A stretch of DNA of 64,000 nt from Rhynchosporium graminicola (Eukaryota; Ascomycota; Leotiomycetes; Helotiales; Ploettnerulaceae). Below the pieces are notes generated by a model. The model made no database searches. It saw nothing but the letters and a program-made list of their open reading frames with translations, and had not been told where the DNA came from. The position numbers and the translations under genes are program-made. The stretch lies in NCBI GenBank assembly GCA_900074885.1, contig FJUW01000056.1, positions 217,571-281,570 on the forward strand, given 5' to 3'. Below are positions 10,970 to 23,304 of the stretch, one piece after another (the stretch's first letter is position 1; the number at the start of each line of letters is the position of its first letter).

Positions 10970-12791
10970 ATGGCCACCACCAATTGGGACGAAAAGAACG
11001 TCGTGAGCGATAGAAATAATACGCAAAGTTCCACCTACGTATCGGCATCCGAAGGCAAAGAGGTCTTTAATCATGGCCACCTCGAGAGCGCTCAATCCGA
11101 CCTGAAGGGTGGTTCATCTGGTGCTGACAGCGACGATGAAATTCTTTCCAGATGGTCAAACGAGGAGCAAAGTCGGATTCTACGCAAAGTTGACGTCCGA
11201 CTGATTCCCATGTGCGGGGTCATGTATTGCGTTTCGCTCTTGGACAGAACCAATCTCTCGAACGCCGCCATCGCTGGGTAAGTTTTCTTTTGCAAGGCAT
11301 TCCAGACCCTTTGCTAACGTCTGGGGATAGTATGAACAAGGAATTGAAGATTGGAAAGGTCAACGGCGTTGATAGATATGTATGCAATGGTTGATAGATC
11401 TTCGAAAACAATTGCTAATGTTTTATAGTCTGTCATCTCTCTGATGTTCTTCATCACATACACGATATTCCAACCCCCAGGAACTCTTCTCTGCCGAAAG
11501 ATTGGCCCTCGTGTCTTTCTGTCGACCATCACATTGCTTTGGGGTGCAGTCATGATTGGTTTTGGCTTCGTCCAAGACTGGACTCATTTAGTTGGACTAA
11601 GAGCAGTGCTTGGAGTTCTCGAGGTATTTGATATTTCTCACGTAGAAATAAATACATACTGACTCGATTCAGGCTGGTTTCTTCCCAGGTGTGGTCTACT
11701 TAATGTCAACATGGTACAAGCGGTACGAAATGGGTAGACGTTACGCTGGATTCTATCTTATCGGCTGTGTTGCATCGGCCTTTGGAGGTATTCTTGCATT
11801 TGGGTTGATGCAAATGAAAGGTATCGGAGGGCTAGGTGGTTGGAGATGGATCTTTATCATTGAAGGGATAGTACGTCACCTACCGGAAATTTCTTCCTCG
11901 CTATTTTCTGACAACTTTCTACAGCTCACTTGTGTTGTGGCCGGCTTGGGTGCTTTGTTCCTGCTCGGATTCCCAGATCAAGCTGGCGCACGCTCCCTCC
12001 GTTTCCTCACTGCCGATGAGCAAAAGTGTATCATCATGCGTGTCAACGCCGATCGTGGAGATGCGAATGTCACGAAGTTTTCTTGGATGAAATGGGCTGC
12101 TGCAGGAACGGATTGGAAGATCTGGGCCTACGCCTTGATTTTTGGATCAATCACCACTGTGTCCTATGCCCTCGCTTACTTCCTTCCCATTATTCTGAAC
12201 GAAGGACTTGGCTATGATGCGGGTACAGCACAGTGTCTTATTGCACCACCTTACGTCTTTGCCGGTATCATGGTGAGTCATCCAATATATTCGCGATGTG
12301 ACTAGTGTAGCTTGCTAACTTCCCAAAAGATGGCCCTCACCGGATGGGCTGGGGATAAGTACAGAATGCGTGGTCCGGCGCTTGTCTTCAACGCCATGTT
12401 AGCAATCATTGGTCTTTCGCTCGTAGGATTCCATCCCAACTCAAAAGTTCGATATTTCGGTGTCTTCCTCGCTACAGCTGGTGCCAATGCCAATGTTCCT
12501 GTCTGCATGGCCTATCAAGCCAACAACATCCGCGGCCAATGGAAGCGCGCGTTTTGCTCCGCAACACTCGTCGGATTTGGCTCCCTGGGAGGAATCGTCG
12601 GCAGCACGGTGTTCAGAAGTCAGGATAAGCCTGGATACAGACCTGGTATCAGTGTTGCCATTGGTAGTCAGGCATTAGTCTGTTTCCTTGTGGCCATTCT
12701 TACTCTGGACTTCAAGAGGCAGAATGCTAAGGCGGATAGAAATGAGAAGGTTCTCGAGCAGGGTGATGCAAGCTTCCGGTATACGTATTAA
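10970..12791 (+). CDS. MFS permease, DAL5/allantoate-type anion:cation symporter
   Basis: Six exons (10970-11277, 11331-11379, 11429-11623, 11673-11870, 11925-12272, 12330-12791) join in frame to give 519 residues. After a polar 60-residue N-terminus comes the family hallmark VDVRLIPMCGVMYCVSLLDRTNLSNAAIAG (positions 11187-11279 and 11331). PPGTLLCRKIGPR and the amphipathic AGFFPGVVYLMSTWYKRYEMGRR follow, as in fungal carboxylate/vitamin permeases (Dal5, Tna1, Seo1). About 12 membrane segments are visible, and the C-terminus is short and hydrophilic. The length is typical. It acts at the plasma membrane, importing an organic anion such as allantoate, nicotinate or a small carboxylate; the exact substrate cannot be read from sequence. 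Introns are 49-57 bp. Confidence 0.92.
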
Positions 12792-13189
12792 AGGGCGAAA
12801 CGTCTTTTGTAATGCCTTCGAAGATGTTGTGTCCATAGGAACCATGAATGATGGCGATATGAATGTGTATGTTTTGACTGTATTTAATGAACCTAAATTA
12901 TCACTTGTAGACATTTGACTGTGCATTGGTGACATGATTGAGCTTGGTTCGGTTTCAAAATCTGATATTGCAAAGAGCTTTCATTATATCGTCCATGTCT
13001 CACCATGCGTGTAAGAGTCAATTTTCTGTAATCATTTTGCCGTACTGTCTACAGGATAATCTCATGAGTCGATGCCTCGTTTTTCCAATTATACTGTATG
13101 TCCATCGGAACAGGGGCGACGAATGAACCTCAGATCGGCAGAAAGACCAATCATCAATCCTTCAGGGAGAAACACAATTCCTGCGTTGA
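12792..13189. other. intergenic between convergent units
   Basis: The 3' flank of the permease gene and of the minus-strand RHS remnant. Nothing else is visible. Confidence 0.4.
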
Positions 13190-14400
13190 AGTATCAAGCA
13201 ATGGCATGCCGATCCCACCCATGATATCTGAGTAGCTCGGCTCTCACTTCAGGGTCTTGCCATAACCTTTGTACTTGCGATATGTTCCATGGCTGGCGAT
13301 ATGTAGCATTTACTTGAGTTTGGTGGAGTTGCTCTGTGATATTGCGAAATCTGGCTCCGTAACTATTGGTACGTATCAAGTAGTTTCCCCGCTGTACCAT
13401 TTTTCATGATTTGTGTCGAAGACGACCGGAGGCGATCTATAAAGTCCCAGGTGAAGCCACTGACAGATGCAGTGCAACCAGAACCAGTAGATTTTTCATC
13501 GTAGTGATAGACATCCAGGTTATGCTTAGTCTCGGTTTGGAAAAGCCTGTTGCTTGTCGCATTGAGGCCAATAGCGCTTGACCCGTCATAAGAGCAGCTT
13601 CGAGTCCAACCAGAACCTTGGTATGCGCAGCAATGTGTGCCATTTTGCGAGCTTTTGCCTGCGAAATTGTACTGGTAAGTCTCTAGACTCTTGCAGACCC
13701 GAACTCCCATGTCCGGAATGTTGTCCGGCATAAAGCTGGACATGCTCTCGTGATTGAAAGCGCTGTCCGCCTCTATTGCGACAATCAATCTGCTGGCGTT
13801 CCTCTACTGCTGTTAAGTGTCCAATGGCATCGTAGGTGTAATGAAACGATGGCCAGATAATGGTATTGTTTAAATAGCTGGCTTGCTGAGCATTTTCTAT
13901 GACAGGGTTTACACGATCCAAAGGATCACGCGTGTATACCGTGTCTTGGAGACACACGCTGCTGTTTCCACGTAGCTTCCTTATGATCAGTAGTCGCGAT
14001 AATATGTCGCAGTTCATTTCGGTTCCTGTGGAGTTTCCATAAAGAATCAGACACGGTTGTCCATTTGTCACACGTGAAATACTGGGTATTGATGTTGTCC
14101 AATTCTCACCTCCATAGGGCTTCTATGCCACGGAGTCAAATTATCCAGCTAATTTGAAGCAGTGCTTTGTTGTCTCTCCAGCAGCATTTATAGTTCGATG
14201 GGCTCGATTCAGGGCATCGAGCTCGCAATACTAATCAAAGTCCTCAATTCTTTTTTGGAAGGAGTCGTGGTTCCGATCTGCCAGGTCTTTGTACTCAATA
14301 GCAAACTGAGTTTGATAATGAACACAGTAGCCCTTGAAATCAAATCCCACATTTCTATGCAGCCATGACTGGTTAAGCGCTATATGAAGCTACTGCAGTC
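13190..14400 (-). pseudogene. decayed RHS/YD-repeat protein gene (Tc-toxin C-component-like)
   Basis: On the minus strand one frame runs from about 14353 to about 13790 and reads YD-repeat-type sequence: NVGFDFKG, DALNRAHRTINAAG, YTRDPLDRV and YTYDAIGHLTAVEE. It is interrupted by TAG at 14231-14233, TAA at 14141-14143 and TAG at 14123-14125. Near 13790 the similarity moves to another frame (WTRSCSYDG, FTWDFIDRL), which ends at TAG 13363-13365. A last open stretch to 13194 is in a third frame. This order of motifs is that of fungal and bacterial RHS proteins related to insecticidal Tc C subunits. The 5' portion and core domain are not recognisable. Several independent breaks argue for a dead gene rather than missed introns, although one short intron near 13790-13850 is conceivable. 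Confidence 0.72.
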
Positions 14401-15887
14401 AAAACTTCGGTACTCGCCTATATATCATCGTAATGTGTATCTTGGTCGTCTTCTTCTGCCCCTATACTTCGACCTGCGGGTCAGGTATGCACGCCGCATT
14501 TTTGTCACCGGAATTGGTCGGCGGAGGCGCACGCGTATTGTTTCCAGTCATCTTATCAAGCTATCATCACCGGCATTCCAAAAATTTGTCGGCACTTCCT
14601 ACCAACCTGGGAAGTTCATCTAAGCTGCCCGGAACACCATCGAAACAACTCTCGATGAACCGTATCCACTCCCGGATATGATCGTGTAAGGAGGTAGTGC
14701 ACATTTGTGATTACAGTGTCGTGATGAGGAGTCTTACAGCTCGTATTTCTGGTGATATCATTCTCATTACCTTCTTCGGCTAGAGGAGCTGGGGAAGAAC
14801 ATGATTGAAGATGATGAGGATGAGTGGTCTGAAGATTGGGAGCATAACGCTGTGCCAAACAGAGCATAGACATCTGATAACAAATGGGTTTAGAATTCGA
14901 TATAGCCATGGGCTATCAAATGTTATCCTTGTCGTCGCTAGAAGGTTTCGCCGTGTTTATTCAGCCCCTGAATTAATGTTTGGATGTCCTGTAAGCGAGA
15001 CCAAAAATGGATGTTTGTTCCAGTCGACCTGGAACCTCCGGCAATCAATACCCTTTTGGTTCATTGCCACAGAATAGGTACGGAAGTACTTTGAGTAAAG
15101 AAAGGTCTCATCTACAGAATACAGTAGCGTCATCGTTGGTTACCCCACTTTTGCCCAGACATGATGATGCTGAGGTCAAGCGACACTCCCCATCGGGACA
15201 AAACTTCCATCTATTCTTAATCCATTATAGTTATAGAACAATGTTCTCACAGACCGGGAAAGCTTCATCTGCTTTTGTCGGCCGCCATCAAGCCTGATTT
15301 ATCATGTAGTACAGCGATCGCAAATCCGCGAACTTTCAGTTGATATGCCATATGCTGTAAGCAATCCAAGGACCACGGATGAGTTTTGTAATGCGCCACG
15401 TGGCGTCTGGGATCTTCATTGATACATAAGATACAGTAATTGTGGCCGAACTACCGTGCATAGCTCGTTGACACATGCCGAAGTAGGAATGAGGCTCTAA
15501 GGTCCACGGAATACCTCGCGGACTGCTTCTCGATTCTGACGGGGTTGGTCTAATTGGGTGTTCAAACTTTCTCCCTATTGGGGATGCGCAACCATGTGGA
15601 GCCATCAAGCGTGGGGAGTCGCGATGAGGGGGGATACGAGTGCACAAAGGCCTGGAGACTTCACATAAGTATCTGATTCAATCTGCTTGACTATCAAAAT
15701 TGACAATCGGTGGGAATAAATATTGCAAGATCGGCAGACCTACACATATGCTTGAGCAGAGGTCGATACATTACATGAATCACGACACTGGCACGAATTA
15801 GATTGGAAATTTGATTTTCTTGGACAAAGCGAGATACATCTACCGACAACGACTCATCAACCTACACCTTCCAAACCAATACTCATC
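14401..15887. other. intergenic; possibly further eroded RHS flank
   Basis: Open frames of 70-105 codons occur on both strands, mostly without an ATG. None carries YD motifs that I can see. If the RHS gene was once longer, its 5' part would have lain here on the minus strand. Confidence 0.3.
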
Positions 15888-17074
15888 ATGACTGAAATAC
15901 TATCCACAACCACTCAAAGTTTCCCTTCCCCCGTATACGCCGGAGTAGACTTCACCCCGAACCGCACCCAAATAACAACTTCAACCCCTGAATTTGACCC
16001 CGATACACACTTGGTACACAATGAATCCGTCAAGACCCTCATGATGGATGACATCGGCCTGCCGATGAACAACGGGATTTCTCCTGTGGCCATTTCAGAA
16101 CCATTTCCACTCTTCACTCCCGAGGCCATCGACATCATGCGATCCGAGATATTTACAGACGAAGTGATGAAAAATTACAATGAAACATCAGACCTTATTC
16201 CGTTCCTTGTTCGAGGTTACATCCCAAAGTAAGCCACCTAGCAATGAACATGCATGCTCAGGAGAATTATCTAACAACCTCAAAGATACGCGAAATTTAG
16301 CGCAGCGGCTTGGAAACATCCTAGGACGCTTGCCTTGATATCGAGAATAGCTGGTGTCGAGCTTGTAACGGCGATAGACTACGAGGTTGCAAGTATTAAT
16401 GTGTCCCTCCCACCTAAAGCCACCCAAGGGAATGACGCGAGCTCGACTGGAAGCAAGGAACCTCCTGTTGCTGGGTGGCATAAAGATAGCTATCCTTTCG
16501 TTTGCCTGCTCATGATGAGCGACACGACGGGCATGATCGGAGGCGAGACGGCCTTGAGGACTGGTACAGGAGAGATTAAACTAGTCCGAGGACCGTGCAA
16601 GGTTAGTCAAGATGCGAACTTACCAGAGCTTATTTGACTGACGTTCTCTAGGGCTCAGCAGTAGTGCTTCAAGGCCGCTACATAGAACACCAAGCTCTCC
16701 GCGCCTACGGCTCCAAAGAACGCATAACATCCATCACATCTTACCGCCCTCGCGATCCCCTCGTTCGCGATGACACTCGCCTGACGACGGTTCGTCCTAT
16801 CTCCGATCTCGTGGAGCTGTACACCCAATTCGAGGATTACCAACTCGAAAACTTGAAAGCGCATATCGATGCAGAACTCGCCAGTATGCGACGAGACAAA
16901 AGGGGAGGCAAATATGACTCTGCTCGATTCAAGGCTTTTGCGAAGGAGGCTATAAGGATGCTACAGCATTTGGACCAGGAGATCGTAGAAGAGTCTTTGG
17001 TGAAGCATGGAAGCGTGGTGGATATCATTAAAGGCGAACTCTCGGTGGATGAAGGAAGTGAAGATGTGGCTTAA
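15888..17074 (+). CDS. fungal 2OG-Fe(II) dioxygenase-like protein
   Basis: Three exons (15888-16228, 16286-16601, 16652-17074) give 359 residues with clean GT/AG ends. A likely iron-binding pair, His179-x-Asp181, sits in GWHKDSYPFVCLLMMSD. A distal His232 and a possible 2-oxoglutarate-binding Arg236 lie in GRYIEHQALRAYGSKER, followed by ITSYRPRDP. The spacing and the beta-rich context (GGETALRTGTGEI) fit the double-stranded beta-helix fold, but this is a fungal-specific group different from the oxygenase at 7960. The last ~100 residues are charged and helical. The substrate is unknown. The divergent group makes the metal-site assignment an inference from motif order. Confidence 0.8.
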
Positions 17075-18089
17075 GCAACGCTACTTTTGCAGTCTAGTGT
17101 GATACAGAAACTTGTATCTTGTACTTTTTGTTTTCAAATTAGCTTCGCATATGTTTTAGCTTGCGGCGTTACAAAGTTGTGTTTTTGCCCAATATGGATT
17201 GACAAAGCGAGGAGGGCTCTTTGGGTTTGATTGCTGTTGGGAGTTACGAGTTATGTAGTCTTGAAATATGTATAAATACATATATATTCTCAAGCTCGAA
17301 AGCGAGTTTGACATCGAATCTTGTGAAATAGTTTTCTCTGATCGAGGGAATCACAATACTGATAGGCAAGGGCTTGATTCTTAGGAAGTGCTCCAATATC
17401 CACCCCCTGTATACCAAATGATCCTTATGAGACCGCTATAACCTAGTCACTATAGTCTTAAGTCCACCGATAAACAAACTCACCACTTCACAGCACACGG
17501 CAGAGACATTATCCGTGTACGAGTAACAAAGATCCGCATTTTACCCATGAAGTGGACTGGCGGGTCATTGGAGAAATGCAACATGGTTTAAAGTGGGTAC
17601 TACCCAGGCAGTGGGATATAGTGGAGAATGGAATTTTGGGATGTTCTTCCCGACGTCTTGAGACAGAGAGAGAGAGAGAGCCAAAGATGGGAAAGATACC
17701 ATAGGAAGATGACCTTGTCTTCTTAGTGGTTGGAGATCGTGAACTAACGGGTGCTTGAAGTTATGCTAGGAGAATACTGTGATCGAAAAAGAGTGAGGCG
17801 GTGAAGGTTAATGGGAGATTGCAGCTCGTCAGATCTAGAGGATGCCGATTCACACAGATACCTTGACTGTTATCAAGCCTTTCATTCGAATTTTTGTTTG
17901 ATTATTTTGACTATGAAATCAAGAAATCTCAGCTCGGGAATATGATGAGACCAAGGCTAAGGCTCGCTTAATTCCTCGGTTACCTATTTTTCCACCTCAT
18001 GTTCCTGGACGTATACAGCATACTGTTTCTTCAGCTTGGAATATCGTTGTGAGCTATCAAGTATAACCCACATAATCCTCAAAGAACCC
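17075..18089. other. intergenic between convergent genes
   Basis: About 1 kb of 3' flank shared by the dioxygenase and the hexose transporter. A short (GA)n run lies at about 17663-17680. No gene seen. Confidence 0.4.
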
Positions 18090-19918
18090 TCAAACAGCAC
18101 TCTTCTCACTACTCTGATCCACTATAGTCCCCTTCTCAACATGCTTCGCAGTCTCTCTCTTCTTTTCGGTCATCCCCATCTCCGCCGCATACGTACTATG
18201 CGGTACCCACTTTGCGCTTGTTCTTGGCGTCGTCTCTTCCAACATACGGTCGACTTGCTCAAGTGTAAGTCCCTTAGTCTCCGGGATAAGAACATAAGCG
18301 TAAACGACACAGAGGAAGCAAAGCGAGCCCCAAAGGAAGAAGATTCTAGATCCCAGATCAACACCGCCGCCATCGGTGGATGTAAGGTAAGGTGTGATAA
18401 TAGCGATGATACAGTTCCATAACCAATTGGATGCAGCTGAGAGCGCGACGCCACGGGAGCGGATCGGGATGGGGAAGATCTCGCCGATGACAACCCAAGC
18501 GCCTGGACCCCAGGTTGTTGCGAAGAAAGAGATGTAGATACAAATGAACGCAATTTGGGCTTGTACGGAGGCGGTGGTGTCGGTGGAGACGCCAATGATA
18601 GCGACGATAAATTGGCATATTACCATGCCGATAGCACCCCATATCATGATTGTACGACGGCCGAGACGTTCAATGATGTAGAATGAAAGAGGGGTGGAGC
18701 ATACATTTACGAGGGTGGTGATCAAGCTGATAAAGAACGGGTTCTTGATCGTGCCAAGGGATGTGAAAAAGGTGGTTCCGTAGTAGAAGATAACTTGAGT
18801 CTTGTGTTAGCTATTGAAGTGTGGAGAGAAGTTTGAACAGGGATTCAAAGTCTAATGGTTCACTGACAGTTTACACCAGTCCACTGCTGCATCATCTGGA
18901 TACTCGTTCCCAGAATCGTTCGGCGAAGATTCGAAGCGGGGTTCGACAAGCCACCTTTGAAACAGTTTGCCCACGAGGAGAAGTATCCGTCTTGCGGGAT
19001 GACAGACATTTCATACTCGTAATTGGCGATAATCTCGGTGAGTTCAGCTTGTACGAGCTCAGAGCCGGCTGGTTGATCACGAAGCCTCTCCAGAACACGA
19101 GCTGCGTCGTCAAGACGACCTTTCATGACGAAGAAACGTGGTGATTCAGGAAGCCAGAAGAGACCACCGGCGAGGACGAGTGCCCATGCGAGTTGGAGAC
19201 CAACGGGAATACGATAAGACCCGCTGTCGGTGCGGTCTTGGGTGGCGTAGTCTACGCACGAGGCGAGGAGGAGCCCGATCGTAATGGCAAATTGGTAACC
19301 TGTTTTATTGGTTAGATTGCGTTAGATATATGAGGAGGGAAGAAAACTTACCAGAAACAATAGCACCCCGGACCTTCTTGGGTGCGATCTCAGACATGTA
19401 CAGAATGATGATAGCAGAGACGAAACCGACTCCGAAACCAGCGATTAGACGACCAGCAACGAGAAGGCCAAGGGAAGTTGCGATTGTTTGAAGAATACAT
19501 CCGATACCGTAGATGAAGCATCCAGCGATGACCGTGAGTCTTCGTCCAATCCAATCTGCAGAATCACCGGCGATGATGGCACCGAAGAAAGTTCCAGCGG
19601 AGAGAATGGAGACGATCAAAGTCTTGTGGGATGTTGGAATGACGAAGGCCGCCAGTTCAGCTGCCGAGGCGTCTACACCAGGGATTGGTTTGCCGGTCAA
19701 CATGTTGATGAAGTAGTCCATCTGCCATACCTGTGAGTAAGAGATATTGGGACATTGTGAGAAAGTCATACGGCGAGAACTCCAGAAATGTATCCCGAAT
19801 CATAACCGAAGAATACACCACCGAAAGCAGCAAAAACACACATCATGTAAGATTTCCATGTTACTGGAGCTTCGACACGATCAGTATCAGCCGTGCCTAC
19901 AAAGGCTGGTTCACCCAT
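18090..19918 (-). CDS. MFS monosaccharide (hexose) transporter
   Basis: Proposed exons on the minus strand are 19918-19772, 19721-19352, 19299-18868 and 18793-18090, giving 550 residues. Hallmarks of the sugar porter family are present in order: FGGVFFGYDSGYISGVL (TM1), DWIGRRLTVIAGC, GRLIAGFGVGFVSA, LPESPRFFVMKGR (end of the first half), QQWTGVNFIFYYGTTFF (TM7), the ERLGRR loop, GEIFPIPIRSRGVALSAASNW (TM10) and IPETKGLTLEQVDRML (end of TM12). It resembles fungal high-affinity glucose/monosaccharide carriers (HGT/RCO-3 type) of the plasma membrane. The first intron acceptor was chosen at 19722 so that TM1 runs straight into MDYFINML as in relatives; an alternative acceptor nine bases upstream would add VWQ. 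The third donor is GTCAGT. Confidence 0.93.
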
Positions 19919-21982
19919 GGTGTTGTTGTTGGAGGATGTTGATTAGCGAGACTGGGGATATCTTCGATAACAATAAAGAAGTTGAGCCTCCTATGATAAT
20001 CATTGAGACGGCCGGAGGACCGAGTATCTTATAATAATCACCTCTCTCCCTCTCCTGTTGGACCCCGAATCTCTCCCGGATTTATAGTATTCGGCCCTTT
20101 CAGAGCCCCATCAGATCTCCATAGACACAGAACTCCATGCCCCTCATCCCTTGACTCCAAGTCTCCCTCCCAATCGTGGCTATCACTGTAAGCAAGCCAG
20201 CCAGTCAGTCCAAGGAAAGTCGCAGCATGACGAAGAAGTGGACCTCCCACGCGACATGCAACATTCATCTCCAATCGCTTTCCCAATTCCCATGCGGGAG
20301 AGACTCGCCAATTCGGTCGGACTGCAATTGTGCCCGAGATCTTCAGCATGAGTTCTCGCCGCGGGCCTTGGTGCTTTGGCGGGTCCGTCCTGTCAGTGCC
20401 TGAGTGCATACCTGCCCGGTAGATTTACGGGTCTGGAGACACGAAAATTCTTTGGAGAAAGGGGTACGGGGAAGTCGAGGTCGCTAGAGCTGTTCTGTGT
20501 GATAATGTCGAGCTTTGCTTGGTTTCCTTCTCCGAGACTTAGTCATCTCGTATTGCATCGGGTTTTACCTATTGCGAACAGCTCGAAAGGCGCCGGCAGA
20601 CAATTAGAGCAAAGGGAGGCGACATGACGATGTTTGGTCCCAACCACTCTTGGTGAAATACCAAGATCCTAGGAAAGCTTGAAATCTACTCGTGGCTTGC
20701 CAATTGCTTGCTTGTCATGCTTGAGTTTCTTGTCGTCCTTGACATGCCGTGACATATCCTAGGCTTTCACTTCAACACTTTTCATGCTGTCGTGTTTAGG
20801 GATTGAGGTTCTGCGAACAGAGCAACTGGCTGTACATCAGGGCCGCGATGCACTGAGCAGCCGACACTGGAGTCTGGAGACGGGGACATAGATAGAAGGA
20901 GAAGCCTATGCTTACCAATCTGACAGAATGGCTGGTACCCTGAAGACTGGAGACTCCTTGCGGAGCTTTCCCTACCGAGTCATGAGACTGTGGTCTGTGG
21001 ACCGTGGATTATGGAGTCTGGGTTTGGAGGGCGGAGTAGGCTCGTACATTTACAAGAAAATTGGGTTTGGAGATGTTCGAAAACGACGGATGACATGGGC
21101 TTGAGTTGTGGATATCGTGAGAAGTATAACGGCGGAAACAACGAGTCAATAACCACTTTCAGTCATTTTTAACACAACTTAACGATCTTAAATATTACTG
21201 TTCGTTTTTGAGAGTAGCATCAAATACAGGATCAACACTTCTCTAACCCGTACGGCGAAAGAACTCGCGATCTCGCGATCTCGTCTGCTCATCTTGTTCC
21301 TCAATTTCTCGGTCTTCGATGTATACTCGCAGTCCAGTAAGCTTTTAGCCCCTCTTCATGAGGATCCATAATATTATGGCCCGGCCGATGAAAATGCGAA
21401 AGCATAATAAATATTCGATTTTCGTGATTCGGCTATTCCATTCTCAAGGAGGGAGAGGGAATTTCGCTGTGGCGAGATAATGTTCTCAAGACTAGCTTTC
21501 CCACAAATGCATGTGTTCAAACAATCCCCATGTTGGAATTCGTGTCTATCGAGGACGGGAGAACTGATAACGGAAAAAGATATATCCCCGTGCAATATTT
21601 TGTGGCGTTGGCTCTAGCAGACCTTTGCTACTCATTTCTTTGACCATTGAACATACGAAGAGACTAGCAGTGCAGAAATGTGAGATCCGAAAGTAAAGGC
21701 GGTAAAATATTCACACAAGTAGAAGAGCTAGATTAATAATAAATTTAATAAATCATCAAGTTGGAGTTGCACTTTCAGAAGCAGGGATAATCAACTGCAC
21801 GCGATCCCGAAGTCCGACGCGTTGATTGGACATCATGTGATAACGTGACATTGGCAATATCGAAGCCAGGTCCATTGTTCCGTCGACTATGTACTTCAGT
21901 TTGCTGGAAGGTGGCGGTAAATCAGTCCAGATTTCAAGAAACTCTCCTATAAGAATCCCTTGCATCATAGCAAACAATAATA
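19919..21982. other. divergent intergenic region (hexose transporter / DUF2461 gene)
   Basis: About 2 kb between a minus-strand and a plus-strand gene, so it contains both promoters. An ATG-initiated frame of 123 codons on the minus strand (20038-20409) has no recognisable features and is most likely leader or chance. No gene called. Confidence 0.4.
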
Positions 21983-23304
21983 ATGGCGGGCACGAAGAGG
22001 AAAGCAACGATCGAAGCTGCCGAGCCCACTTCCTCCCCTTCACGACGCCAATCCGCGCGCGCGAAGAAGACACAGGTTGTCTACGCGGAATCCGACGCTG
22101 AAGAAGCAGATAGTGAGGACGAATTCAAAGAGGCCGTCAAGTCGGAATCAGAAGCGGAATCAGAAGCAATTATAGACGAGCCCGAAGAAGAGGAAGATGA
22201 GGACAGTGAAGTGGACACGAAAAGCAAGAAGAAGGGCGGACTTAAAGGCGCGTCGAAAGAGGGCCTCAATGGCTGGAGGAAGGTCATATCTAGTGATGGG
22301 AGAGAGCAGATGGTGATTGATATACCAGGCAAGAAAGACCCAGGGAATACGCCGTACGAGGATGGGAGGTTACATACGAATACGTTGGAGTTCTTGGAGG
22401 AGCTGAAGAGGAATAATAGAAGAGAGTGGTTGAAGCATCATGATTTGCCTTTCAGGTATGCATAGTATCCCTGTTTATTTCTTCCGGGTATTGAAGTGCG
22501 TATCAGTGAGATTGTGTACTGATATTCTTTTTTGCAGACAAGCAGAGAAAGATTTCCAAACATTTGTCGCCGAACTCAGCACTCTCGTCTACAAAACCGA
22601 TCCTACGATCCCAGAATTGCCAGTCAAAGACATCATATACCGCATCCATCGCGACATGCGCTTCACCTCCGATCCGACACCATATAAGACGTACTTCTCC
22701 GCTACATGGTCACGGACTGGGAGAAAGGGACCATATGCACACTATTACGTACATATACAACCTGGAGAAGAGAGTTTTGTCGGCGGAGGATATTTTGGAT
22801 GTGATAACGAGACGTTGGCTTGTTTGAGAGAAGATATTGATACACAGCCGCATCAGTTTAAGAGTGTCCTTATGGGGGAGAGGGTGAGGAAGACTTTCTT
22901 CGCGAGGGTTAAGAATGACGAGGGGAAGGTTGTGAAGGCGTTTTGTGAAATGAGCAAGATGAATGCGCTGAAGAAGAAGCCAAAGGTATGTTATCCTCAG
23001 CAGTTAGGTTCATGCCGAGTTTCTGTATCTATCAAGGCTGATTTGGTTGTAGGGCTTTGATGCTGATCATAAGGATATCGAATTGCTCAAGCTGCGAAAC
23101 TTTATCCTTACGAAGAAGATTTCCGATGGAGATGTTACGAGCAAAGATGGCTTGGCTATCATCGCGGATATCATTGAAGCTATTGAACCTTTTGTAAGTC
23201 ATTTTGCTTCGTATAGAGAGCTACTAGATTGATTGACTGACTTTTGGAAGATCACATATTTGAATCATACGGTCATGCCTGATCCCGAGCCTGCTAGCGA
23301 TTGA
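21983..23304 (+). CDS. DUF2461 / TIGR02453 family protein
   Basis: Four exons (21983-22455, 22538-22985, 23053-23193, 23251-23304) give 371 residues. The N-terminal ~85 residues are low-complexity: basic (KRKATIE, RRQSARAKK), then strongly acidic (EEEEDEDSEVD), ending in a lysine run. This resembles nuclear or chromatin-associated tails. The conserved domain starts at NTLEFLEELKRNNRREWL and contains the family signature RIHRDMRFTSDPTPYKTYFSATW, followed by YYVHIQPGEESFVGGGYF and ALKKKPKGFDADH. The domain is widespread in bacteria and fungi and has no established biochemical role, so none is assigned. Introns are 57-82 bp with canonical ends. Confidence 0.93.

Noticed and set aside
20038..20409. 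123-codon ATG-initiated minus-strand frame upstream of the hexose transporter
   Set aside because: It lacks any domain feature and sits in the promoter or leader; treated as chance.
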